Shown here: positions 1 through 5,855 of the stretch, piece by piece
How the letters are laid out: each line of letters begins with the position of its first letter
Numbering within the stretch: position 1 is the first letter of the stretch
Assembly (NCBI GenBank): GCA_008363265.1
Contig: RHKR01000054.1
Coordinates: forward strand, 1-9,577
Direction: 5' to 3'
Source: Chlorobiota bacterium
Lineage (GTDB): Bacteria > Bacteroidota > Ignavibacteria > Ignavibacteriales > Ignavibacteriaceae
Length of the DNA: 9,577 nt
Program-made: the position numbers and the translations under genes
The notes under the pieces: generated by a model
The model's database searches: none
Told to the model about the DNA's origin: nothing
Seen by the model: the letters and a program-made list of their open reading frames with translations, nothing else

Positions 1-378
1 ATGCAGAAAAATCTCAATTGCCGAACGCACCTCCTCGTCGAACTTGTATCTTATCTCCACCTCAATACCGGTATCGATACCACTAAAGTTAAATTTGAGG
101 ATGTAGTAAGAGTTTTTAAGGGGTGTTACATTTTCGGGTCTGCCTATGAAATATTCACCGAACAGTTCTTCAAACCGCACCGAGTATTGCACTCCGTAAT
201 AATATTCAAGCATCGAGAGGAAAAGTGATTTACCAAACCGGCGGGGGCGAAGGAAAAAGATATTCGGGAAATTGAGTTCTTCCAACACCGGAATGTACCT
301 TGTCTTATCCACGAAATAACCCCCACCACCCACGAGCGTGGCAAAGTCAGCGGTAATTATTGGCAGTTTCTTCTTCAT
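1..378 (-). CDS. AAA-ATPase-like / DUF1703-type protein, N-terminal part (cut by window edge)
   Basis: The frame is open from the ATG at 378 to the window edge, giving 126 codons with no stop, so only the N-terminus is present. Visible motifs are YFVDKT at residues 21-26 and RPRRFGKS at 44-51, a P-loop-like Walker A typical of the AAA-ATPase-like family (Pfam AAA-ATPase_like). These proteins usually run to about 500 residues and end in a PD-(D/E)XK nuclease-like domain, which would lie outside the window. Their cellular role is poorly defined, and they often occur in many copies per genome in Bacteroidota and relatives. The start follows a GGA-containing stretch and gives the usual spacing to the VDKT motif. 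The gene is divergent from the DsrE gene, with 114 nt between the starts. The family call is from recalled motifs; the nuclease domain is inferred, not seen. Confidence 0.8.
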   Translation of the reverse strand, partial: MKKKLPIITADFATLVGGGGYFVDKTRYIPVLEELNFPNIFFLRPRRFGKSLFLSMLEYYYGVQYSVRFEELFGEYFIGRPENVTPLKNSYYILKFNFSGIDTGIEVEIRYKFDEEVRSAIEIFLH

Positions 379-492
379 TACGGTTCCGAAAAATCAATTT
401 TTATCACTCCAATATAGAAAATTTAAAGGCGTGAATGCTTTTGGATAATTCCATAAATTTCGGAAGAAAATTAAAGAATTTGGAGAAAAGAA

Positions 493-813
493 ATGAAGAT
501 CGGCATCATAATAGAAACCAAAGAATTCGAAAAAGCATGGAACGCCTTCCGTTTCGCCGTAACCGCACTGAAGCAGGGACACGAAACCAAGGTTTTCCTG
601 ATGGGCGAAGCCGTTGAGTGTGAAGGCCTTACCCACGAAAAGTACAATGTGGATGAGCAGTTCCGGCTTTACACTTCACTCGGTGGCGAGATCCTCGCCT
701 GCGGCACATGCCTGAAGTCCCGGCAGCTTGAGGATTCAACCTCATGCCCCGTCTCCACAATGGTTGATTGCCTTAATGTGGTGGTCTGGGCGGATAAGAT
801 GGTGACTTTTTAA
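493..813 (+). CDS. DsrE/DsrF-like family protein
   Basis: This is a 106-residue protein, about the length of a single DsrE/F-fold domain. It starts with a beta strand (MKIGIIIET) and a helix, as the family does. The ACGTCLKSR segment (Cys70 and Cys73) occupies the position of the conserved cysteine region in DsrE-like proteins, which carry or relay sulfur as persulfides or act as small redox proteins. There are five cysteines in all (43, 70, 73, 85, 93), many for so small a protein. The start is supported by GGAG at 482-485, seven bases upstream. The gene stands alone: its upstream neighbour is divergent and a strong terminator follows at 840-888. No dsr, tus or sox genes are nearby, so the partner is unknown. 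Family membership is fairly sure; sulfur transfer is inferred. Confidence 0.8.
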   Translation: MKIGIIIETKEFEKAWNAFRFAVTALKQGHETKVFLMGEAVECEGLTHEKYNVDEQFRLYTSLGGEILACGTCLKSRQLEDSTSCPVSTMVDCLNVVVWADKMVTF

Positions 814-839
814 GGAAGATTGTGGTTTAAAACAACTCA

Positions 840-888
840 CCCTTTAGGGCCGTAAGTGATGAATTAGCGGCCCTAAAGGGCGTTTTTT
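840..888 (+). terminator. Rho-independent terminator after the DsrE gene
   Basis: A perfect 13-bp inverted repeat (840-852 with 868-880, left arm CCCTTTAGGGCCG) has a 15-nt loop and is followed by six T's at 883-888. It begins 26 nt after the DsrE stop codon. On the minus strand the stem is followed only by a mixed stretch, so it is mainly a plus-strand terminator, though it could also slow transcripts leaving the minus-strand cluster. Confidence 0.9.
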
Positions 889-910
889 ATTAATTTTTTT
901 ACCCCGTTTT

Positions 911-930
911 AACGAGCCTGAAGGCTCGTT
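911..930. repeat. Short perfect hairpin (9-bp arms)
   Basis: AACGAGCCT at 911-919 and its complement at 922-930 form a perfect hairpin with a two-base loop (or 8 bp with a TGAA tetraloop). A weak T-rich stretch follows on the plus strand (931-941, interrupted by GG). It may be a second weak terminator or a copy of a REP-like palindrome. Sequence alone does not decide this. Confidence 0.55.
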
Positions 931-944
931 CTATTGGTTTTAAG

Positions 945-1035
945 AATCCGCGGATATCTGAATACTCCGCATGTATCTGCGTCCCTTAAAATAAAAATCT
1001 GAATCTCCGCTTCGCCGCGGCGAAATCGGTGGTCT
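945..1035. repeat. Degenerate intergenic repeat block, copy A, with 14-bp palindrome
   Basis: Read on the minus strand, this block is a run of imperfect GCGGAT / GCAGAT / CCGCGGATT units. Its last 30 bases (1006-1035) match 2015-2044 at 29 of 30 positions, the only difference being at 1028 versus 2037. Those 30 bases contain a perfect 14-bp palindrome, TTCGCCGCGGCGAA, at 1011-1024. No open frame with coding character crosses the block. It looks like a dispersed intergenic repeat family rather than a gene. Confidence 0.75.
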
Positions 1036-1100
1036 GCCAAAACACCTCCACTCCCCATTTAAATACTGAACGAGTCACTCCATGTCAGGCAGGCCAAACA

Positions 1101-1130
1101 CCCCACCCCAAACACCAAACCCCTAACCCC
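1101..1130 (-). other. Possible G-quadruplex-forming tract at the end of the LEA/WHy-like gene
   Basis: The plus strand carries four runs of four C's (1101-1104, 1106-1109, 1120-1123, 1127-1130). The minus-strand transcript therefore has four G4 runs with loops of 3, 10 and 1 nt. The tract spans the stop codon (1123-1125) of the gene at 1123-1974. Folding is predicted from the pattern only, and the 10-nt loop lowers its likely stability. It could act as a transcript end or RNA-stability element, since no normal terminator hairpin with a T-tract is seen right after this gene. Confidence 0.4.
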
Positions 1131-1974
1131 TCTCCTTCCCCTTTTTCGGCGGGGATTTCTTCGATGGCTCCTTCTCTACCCCGCTTAGAACGATCTCCCT
1201 GTTTCTGGTGACTTTTTTGTTCATCACAGTGATCACCAGATCCCCCCGCACTGATGCGTTTTCGAATGGTTTTCCATCCTTGGGCATCCAATCCTTATCC
1301 AAAGCGAATGTTATATTTATACTCCCCTTACTCTTTCCCGCCAACTTCAGACTATCCTGGGCGGGTTTCCCCTTCTTTGACTTCCCGTTTCCCACGGTAA
1401 ACAAAGGGTCACCGTCAAACTCCACTCCCACAGGATAATCGTATGGATTGGCAAAATCAATCGACACTACAGCCGAGTTCCCCTTAAGAACGTACCGTCC
1501 CTTCACCCGATCCTGCGAACCCACCTCATCTGCCGTCCTTTGCGCGAGATCCCCCAACACTTCCTCCGGAGTCACGATCCCCTTCCAGCTGCCCCTCCAG
1601 CCACGGTACAGAAAGCCGGCCTCGAAATCGACACCCAAACTTACCGTATCCGCACCACCCTCCTCCGAAAAATCAAAAACCACCGGTACAAACAAACTGT
1701 CTCCCCCACCCTCCGGCGTTACACCCTTGCCATTCACAACAACCTTCACACCCTCACTGGTAAACCCAACAGGAAGAGTGTTCTTGATCACAACCGGGAC
1801 CCTGAGCACGACCGAATCACGGGCCCAAACCTGCTGCGCGCCCTTCAAATCAACACTGACACTCACACCCCCACCCCCAAATGCCAGAAAATCAACCAGT
1901 ACAAAAAGCACCACCCCCGCTGCGAACAGAATCGCCGCAAGCCTCACACTGCCAAAATACTTTCTGTCGATCAT
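1123..1974 (-). CDS. Membrane-anchored protein with two possible LEA/WHy-like beta domains
   Basis: This is a 283-residue protein when started at the ATG at 1974. It has a short basic N-terminus, one membrane segment (about residues 11-32), and then an extracytoplasmic part rich in alternating hydrophobic strands. Two similar halves can be seen: about 37-140 (VVIKNTLPVGF) and about 160-268 (VSIDFANPYDYPVGVEF). The NPYDYPV segment resembles the 'N-P-n-y-v-v' core of LEA_2/WHy domains, which are immunoglobulin-like folds found in stress and envelope proteins. The tail (269-283) is Lys/Pro-rich. The chosen start has AAGGA seven bases upstream; an in-frame TTG at 1995 would add seven residues but lies inside a repeat and has no such site. 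The gene is the last of the kinase cluster, 102 nt after the kinase stop, so a role as its envelope partner is possible. I do not recognise a named family with certainty. Confidence 0.7.
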   Translation of the reverse strand: MIDRKYFGSVRLAAILFAAGVVLFVLVDFLAFGGGGVSVSVDLKGAQQVWARDSVVLRVPVVIKNTLPVGFTSEGVKVVVNGKGVTPEGGGDSLFVPVVFDFSEEGGADTVSLGVDFEAGFLYRGWRGSWKGIVTPEEVLGDLAQRTADEVGSQDRVKGRYVLKGNSAVVSIDFANPYDYPVGVEFDGDPLFTVGNGKSKKGKPAQDSLKLAGKSKGSINITFALDKDWMPKDGKPFENASVRGDLVITVMNKKVTRNREIVLSGVEKEPSKKSPPKKGKERG

Positions 1975-2044
1975 ATCCGTATCCTTCGTATCCAATCCGT
2001 GAAAATCCGCGTCATCCGCTTCGCCGCGGCGAAATCCGTGGTCT
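1975..2044. repeat. Degenerate intergenic repeat block, copy B, with 14-bp palindrome
   Basis: Read on the minus strand, the block is a series of ACGGATT-like units (CACGGATTT, GCGGATGA, GCGGATTTT, CACGGATTGG, ACGGAT). It includes the perfect palindrome TTCGCCGCGGCGAA at 2020-2033. Positions 2015-2044 repeat 1006-1035 in the same orientation with one mismatch, so the two copies flank the gene at 1123-1974 as direct repeats about 1 kb apart. Confidence 0.75.
1982..1986 (-). promoter_or_regulatory. Ribosome binding site AAGGA that decides the 1974 start
   Basis: On the minus strand AAGGA is followed by seven bases and then ATG at 1974-1972. This favours the ATG over the upstream TTG at 1995. 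The site lies in the repeat-like sequence GGATACGAAGGATACGGAT, so the translation signal appears to come from the repeat itself. Confidence 0.6.
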
Positions 2045-2055
2045 ATTCATAACTA

Positions 2056-2078
2056 ATAACATTTCACATTTCACATTT
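2056..2078. repeat. CATTTCA tandem repeat at the kinase gene's 3' end
   Basis: The 7-nt unit CATTTCA occurs twice in tandem (2060-2073), followed by CATTT. The whole 23-bp stretch is identical to 8317-8339 in the same orientation. It overlaps the kinase stop codon (2077-2079) by two bases, so the kinase coding region ends where the repeat begins. Confidence 0.8.
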
Positions 2079-3240
2079 AATTAGTTGAATCCGCCGGAAT
2101 AACCTCCTCATCAGGAGGGGTCTTCGGTGCCGGCTTGGCCGTGTCGCTCTGTACCGTGGTGTCTTTTTTCTTCTCCGGCACATTGGCCTTCTCCTTCTCC
2201 CTCTTTTCCTTCTGCAGACGCTCATACTCAGCCCTCGCCACAGAATCAGCATCAACAAAAGTTGAATCAGGCGACACCGTTTCACCCTTGATCATCCTCG
2301 AAAGATCATTCCCAAATATGAACAAAAGTACCACAATACCCGTCAGCACAAGCAACAGAACAAAAGAAGCTGCCCCGCTCGACACTTTTTGCGACGGAGT
2401 CTGCTTCTCATCCCCCGCCGGACGTAAATGAAAATCCAGATACTCCTCACAATGGGCGTAGCGCTCAAGCTTCTCCTTGGCCGTCATGTGATAGATCATT
2501 TTCACCACACCGGGTGAAATATGCGGATAATAATCAAGCGGATTCTTTATCGGAGTATTAACTATCTCATTCATAAGGTCGTATTCCGACTCAAGCCCCA
2601 CATTATACGGCAGCCTTCCTGTCAGCATCTCATACAAAGTCACTCCCAGCGAATAAACATCTGTCCGCTGGTCTACCCCCTTCGGATTCTTGATCTGCTC
2701 GGGCGACATGTAGTAAACCGTCCCCAGTTTTGTCCCGGTCTGAGTCATCCCCTTGTCACCGAGGATCTTGGCTATCCCAAAATCGGTGATCTTCGGGTTG
2801 CCGTTCTTGTCGATGATGATATTACCCGGCTTGATATCACGATGGATGATCCCCTGCGAATGGGCATACTCCAAGCCGCGCAAGATCTTGTGGAAGATCG
2901 GCAGCGCGCGGTCTTCAGGCAAAAGGCCCGTCTTTTTAAGCATCTCTTTCAGAGTCATCCCCTCGACATACTCCATCACAATAAAATAATCTTCCCCGAA
3001 CTGGACCAGACGGGTAAGCTTCACGATATAAGGATGTGTCAGCTTATACTGAGCCTTGGCCTCCGTCTTGAACCGCTCAACGATCTCGGGATCCTTGGTA
3101 AGAGCAGGATGAAGCAGCTTGATCGCCACCTCCTGCTGCATATGAATATCCTCAGCAAGATACACCGTACCCATGCCCCCTTCACCAACCTTGCGGATGA
3201 TCCTGTACTCGTCTTTTACAATCTGGTTTTCTACGAACAT
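2077..3240 (-). CDS. Hanks-type Ser/Thr protein kinase with C-terminal membrane anchor
   Basis: This 387-residue protein has a complete kinase domain at about residues 12-270: glycine loop GEGGMG (19-24), ATP-binding Lys41 in VAIK, a likely alpha-C Glu60, catalytic loop HRDIKPGN (133-140, Asp135), DFG (153-155), and SPE (179-181) closing the activation loop. The loop carries several Thr (166, 168, 170, 174) suited to autophosphorylation. A membrane segment lies at about 290-310. A 77-residue outward-facing tail follows, with a charged, probably coiled-coil part (about 329-360) and a Pro/Thr/Asp-rich end. There are no PASTA repeats or other known sensor domain in the tail. It would transfer phosphate from ATP to Ser/Thr of cytoplasmic partners, most likely the FHA proteins encoded upstream. 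It starts 25 nt after the PP2C stop, with GAGAG upstream of the ATG. All catalytic residues are present, so activity is expected. Confidence 0.95.
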   Translation of the reverse strand: MFVENQIVKDEYRIIRKVGEGGMGTVYLAEDIHMQQEVAIKLLHPALTKDPEIVERFKTEAKAQYKLTHPYIVKLTRLVQFGEDYFIVMEYVEGMTLKEMLKKTGLLPEDRALPIFHKILRGLEYAHSQGIIHRDIKPGNIIIDKNGNPKITDFGIAKILGDKGMTQTGTKLGTVYYMSPEQIKNPKGVDQRTDVYSLGVTLYEMLTGRLPYNVGLESEYDLMNEIVNTPIKNPLDYYPHISPGVVKMIYHMTAKEKLERYAHCEEYLDFHLRPAGDEKQTPSQKVSSGAASFVLLLVLTGIVVLLFIFGNDLSRMIKGETVSPDSTFVDADSVARAEYERLQKEKREKEKANVPEKKKDTTVQSDTAKPAPKTPPDEEVIPADSTN

Positions 3241-3265
3241 GCGGTTATTCTCTCGAAATCATTTA

Positions 3266-4255
3266 TCATTTGGCCCCTTTATTGGTCCCGGGTTTCACAG
3301 AGTCAGGTTTACCGGAAGTGTTGACAGTACCGACTGTTCCGGTATCTGTTGAAGTTTTAACCGTGTCACTCACCCCCGTATCCGGTATCTTGATCTCCTG
3401 ATCAAAACTCGCCAGGAAAAAATAGACCAGAAGCACAACAACAGCGGTACCCGAGATAATCGCCGCCTGCAACAGCTTCGACTTATCCCTCAGGCTCACA
3501 GCCCTCTTCTTTCCCTCAACCACTCTAATGACCTGAACGGTAATATTATCCTTCCCCCCGCGGTCATTCGCCAGAGCCACAAGCTTTTCGCACGCCTCCA
3601 CCGGCCCGTACTTAAGAACAATGTCCCTGATCTCCCTGTCCTCCACATGACCCGTAAGCCCGTCACTGCACAAGACGAGAACATCATCCTTGAACAGAAC
3701 CTCATCCCGCGGATCAACCTGAGGCTCCGAGTTCCCGTTCGGACCCAGCGACCTCAAAATTACGTTCCTCTGTGGGTGATGCTCAGCCTGCTCCTCTGTG
3801 ATGATCGAGTTATCAACCATCTCCTGTACCAGCGAATGGTCCCTCGTCAACCTCTCGATCTCACCATCACGAACCCTGTATATACGGCTGTCACCAATAT
3901 GGGCAAAAAACAACCTGTTACCGCTTATCAGCACAACAACCGCCGTCGAACCCATCCTCCCCAGCTCGATATCCTCATTGGCTTTCATCGTAATATCACG
4001 GTCAGCCGCCTTCAGAGCGTTAAAAAGCTCGATCCGCATATCCGCAGAAGACTTCACAGACTCAAAATGCTTCTTCATTGCCTCAACCGCCGTGGTCGAA
4101 GCAACCCTACCCCCCTTATAGCCCCCCATACCGTCGCATACAATGAAGAGTTCGCCGAAATCACCTTTATACGTTCCGAAATAATCCTCATTCGCCTGCC
4201 GGACCTTCCCTACATCCGATATGTTGCCGTATTCAACTCTTGTGTTATCTGCCAT
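3266..4255 (-). CDS. PP2C-family protein phosphatase with C-terminal membrane anchor
   Basis: This 329-residue protein has a PP2C (PPM) domain at about residues 5-247. The metal-binding and core motifs are all present: NED (22-24), DGMGG (41-45, Asp41), GSTAV (102-106), GDSR (121-124), SDGL (197-200, Asp198) and GGKDNIT (233-239, Asp236). This is the PrpC/Stp/PstP group, which removes phosphate from Ser/Thr on Hanks kinases and their substrates using Mn/Mg ions. A basic stretch (249-260) leads to one membrane segment (about 264-283). A short outward-facing tail rich in Thr, Asp, Gly and Pro (284-329) follows, similar in make-up to the kinase tail. The start lies 11 nt after the VWA-FHA stop codon, with GGGAAG at 4265-4260 as ribosome binding site, so translation is probably coupled. 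It is very likely the eraser paired with the downstream kinase. Confidence 0.95.
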   Translation of the reverse strand: MADNTRVEYGNISDVGKVRQANEDYFGTYKGDFGELFIVCDGMGGYKGGRVASTTAVEAMKKHFESVKSSADMRIELFNALKAADRDITMKANEDIELGRMGSTAVVVLISGNRLFFAHIGDSRIYRVRDGEIERLTRDHSLVQEMVDNSIITEEQAEHHPQRNVILRSLGPNGNSEPQVDPRDEVLFKDDVLVLCSDGLTGHVEDREIRDIVLKYGPVEACEKLVALANDRGGKDNITVQVIRVVEGKKRAVSLRDKSKLLQAAIISGTAVVVLLVYFFLASFDQEIKIPDTGVSDTVKTSTDTGTVGTVNTSGKPDSVKPGTNKGAK

Positions 4256-4266
4256 GGGGCTTCCCG

Positions 4267-5817
4267 CTATCTGATCCTGAAGTAGCCTTCACAGCCACCC
4301 ATCTTAAAAGAATTACCATCCGTTATCTCAACCGCGTGCGTTATCCGCTTCATATTCACAAAAACACCATTCGAAGAGCCAAGGTCTTCGATAAAATAAC
4401 GCCCGTCCCTGAAGCTGACACGCGCGTGCTTCTTTGACACACCCGGCTCAGCCAGAACCAAAGTGGCCTCCTGAGGCGAACGCCCGATAACCGCGCCTGC
4501 CGCGGTAACAGCAAACTCTTTCCCCGCCAGGGGGCCGATCTTAACCTCGAGCACCAGTCTCGCCGTTCCTGCCGCGGACCCTCCCGCTCCCGGCCTCATG
4601 ATCACAGTAGCGTCCGGCGACTGATCCGGCATCTCAACCATAGTCGGGGGGAGTTCCTCAACCGCGGTGCGCCTGCCCGGTGCGGGCTCATCCCTTACAA
4701 CCGGTGGCTCTGCCGCTCTGAGTGCCTCAAGTTCCCTCTCAGTAGCCTCAGCCAATCTCTTCTTCTTTTTCCCGTTCATAATTACAAACACCAAAACACC
4801 ACCTGCAAGCACCAAAACCCCCACCCCAAGCACCAAACCCCAAATACCTAAACCGCCATCCCCATCCTCAGGTTTAGCAGAGGCCTTGGCGGCAGGAAGC
4901 TTTACCTTCCCCGACACTTCACTTGTCAGCTGACCCTGTTTAACCGTAAAAATACCGTTAACCTCCTGCCCCTTCCCTTCCAGTTCATACACCTTATAGG
5001 CGACCAGGTAAATATTATGAATATTGTCCCTCATCTTACGGAAGTTATTGTCAAGTTCCTCCCTGTTCGGCGACTCATAATACCTTCCTCCCGTCTCATC
5101 GCCTATCTTCTCGAGGTTCTGCAGTGCCATTTTATTGGATGAAGTATAGCCGAAAGTGAACACAGGCACCCCCGCCTCCTTCGCCTTGAAGATCACATCA
5201 TCAATAGTGTAGGCATCCGTCGGACTGTCGTTGTTGCCGTCACCGATCAGCACCAGGTTAACCGCTTCATCCTCTTTCGCTTTATCCTTAAGCTTTTCGA
5301 TCCCCTTGCTCGCGCCGTAGAAGAGCGAGGTATACTGGTCTTTCGCTGTCAGTTTCTTCACCTGTCCGGTCAGATAGCCCTTGTCGTTACTGAAGTCGGC
5401 CACCAGATCCGCACCGTCACCGTACGAGTAGATCGCGACGTAGTCTTTGTCTCCAAGTTCATTGATATATCTCAGCACGGCCGCTTTCGAGTCTTCCATC
5501 GGCTTTCCGCGCATTGAGCCCGAAACGTCGATGCAGAGGACGGTGTAGATACCCTTCCCGGTGGATGCCATGGTTGACACTCCGGAGATATCCCCCTTTT
5601 TGCCATCGAGGATGGTTGTGAAGGCACTCTTATCGAGCCCCTTTACCGCGGAACCATAGTTGTCATAGACCAGAAGGGCGGTAACGGTGTTGTTGGGGAA
5701 CTCCTTCGTATTGGTCTTGATATACCGGGCATTCAGTCCTTGCGAAAACGACTGAAAGTTGAGGAGAAAAGCGGCCGCAATTATTAGTGCCGCGGGGAAC
5801 TGAAATAGCTTTTTCAT
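4267..5817 (-). CDS. VWA-TM-FHA transmembrane phosphothreonine-reading protein
   Basis: This 516-residue protein has parts in clear order. A signal peptide covers residues 1-26 (KK, hydrophobic core, SFSQ). A von Willebrand A domain follows at about 88-275, with a full metal site: DVSGS (97-101), Thr163 and Asp193. A membrane segment (about 322-347) is followed by KKKKR, so the C-terminus is cytoplasmic. An acidic/Pro linker contains Thr384, Thr392 and Thr404, each followed two residues later by Val or Ile. An FHA domain occupies about 420-516: GR (445-446), SKKH (461-464) and SSNG (481-484). The VWA part should bind a ligand outside the membrane with a divalent metal, and the FHA part should bind phosphothreonine inside. 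The gene lies 38 nt after the zinc-ribbon FHA gene and 11 nt before the phosphatase. VWA and FHA also occur in proteins of the type VI secretion threonine-phosphorylation pathway, but no secretion genes are present here. Confidence 0.93.
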   Translation of the reverse strand: MKKLFQFPAALIIAAAFLLNFQSFSQGLNARYIKTNTKEFPNNTVTALLVYDNYGSAVKGLDKSAFTTILDGKKGDISGVSTMASTGKGIYTVLCIDVSGSMRGKPMEDSKAAVLRYINELGDKDYVAIYSYGDGADLVADFSNDKGYLTGQVKKLTAKDQYTSLFYGASKGIEKLKDKAKEDEAVNLVLIGDGNNDSPTDAYTIDDVIFKAKEAGVPVFTFGYTSSNKMALQNLEKIGDETGGRYYESPNREELDNNFRKMRDNIHNIYLVAYKVYELEGKGQEVNGIFTVKQGQLTSEVSGKVKLPAAKASAKPEDGDGGLGIWGLVLGVGVLVLAGGVLVFVIMNGKKKKRLAEATERELEALRAAEPPVVRDEPAPGRRTAVEELPPTMVEMPDQSPDATVIMRPGAGGSAAGTARLVLEVKIGPLAGKEFAVTAAGAVIGRSPQEATLVLAEPGVSKKHARVSFRDGRYFIEDLGSSNGVFVNMKRITHAVEITDGNSFKMGGCEGYFRIR

Positions 5818-5855
5818 ACTTCCGTCCTGTTAAAGTTTTTTACCATCCGATGCTG

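Noticed and set aside
840..1035. Possible CRISPR-like or integron-like array of spaced palindromes
   Set aside because: The hairpins at 840-880, 911-930 and 1011-1024 differ in sequence and spacing, and there are no cas genes, no integrase and no regular repeat-spacer pattern.
1975..1995. Upstream TTG start that would extend the LEA/WHy-like protein by seven residues
   Set aside because: The ATG at 1974 has AAGGA at seven-base spacing. The extra residues (TTG-encoded Met, then DTKDTD) come from repeat sequence.
1448..2052. Long plus-strand open frames (Thr/Pro/Ser-rich) opposite the LEA/WHy-like gene
   Set aside because: They lie wholly antisense to a better-supported gene with a membrane segment and a good ribosome binding site. 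Their low-complexity composition comes from the GC-skewed opposite strand.
2521..3324. 267-codon plus-strand open frame opposite the kinase gene
   Set aside because: It is antisense to a complete Hanks kinase domain, with no recognisable domain and no convincing ribosome binding site.
3647..4285. 212-codon plus-strand open frame opposite the PP2C gene
   Set aside because: It is antisense to a PP2C domain with all metal-binding motifs, and its sequence is Arg/Leu-rich with no family pattern.
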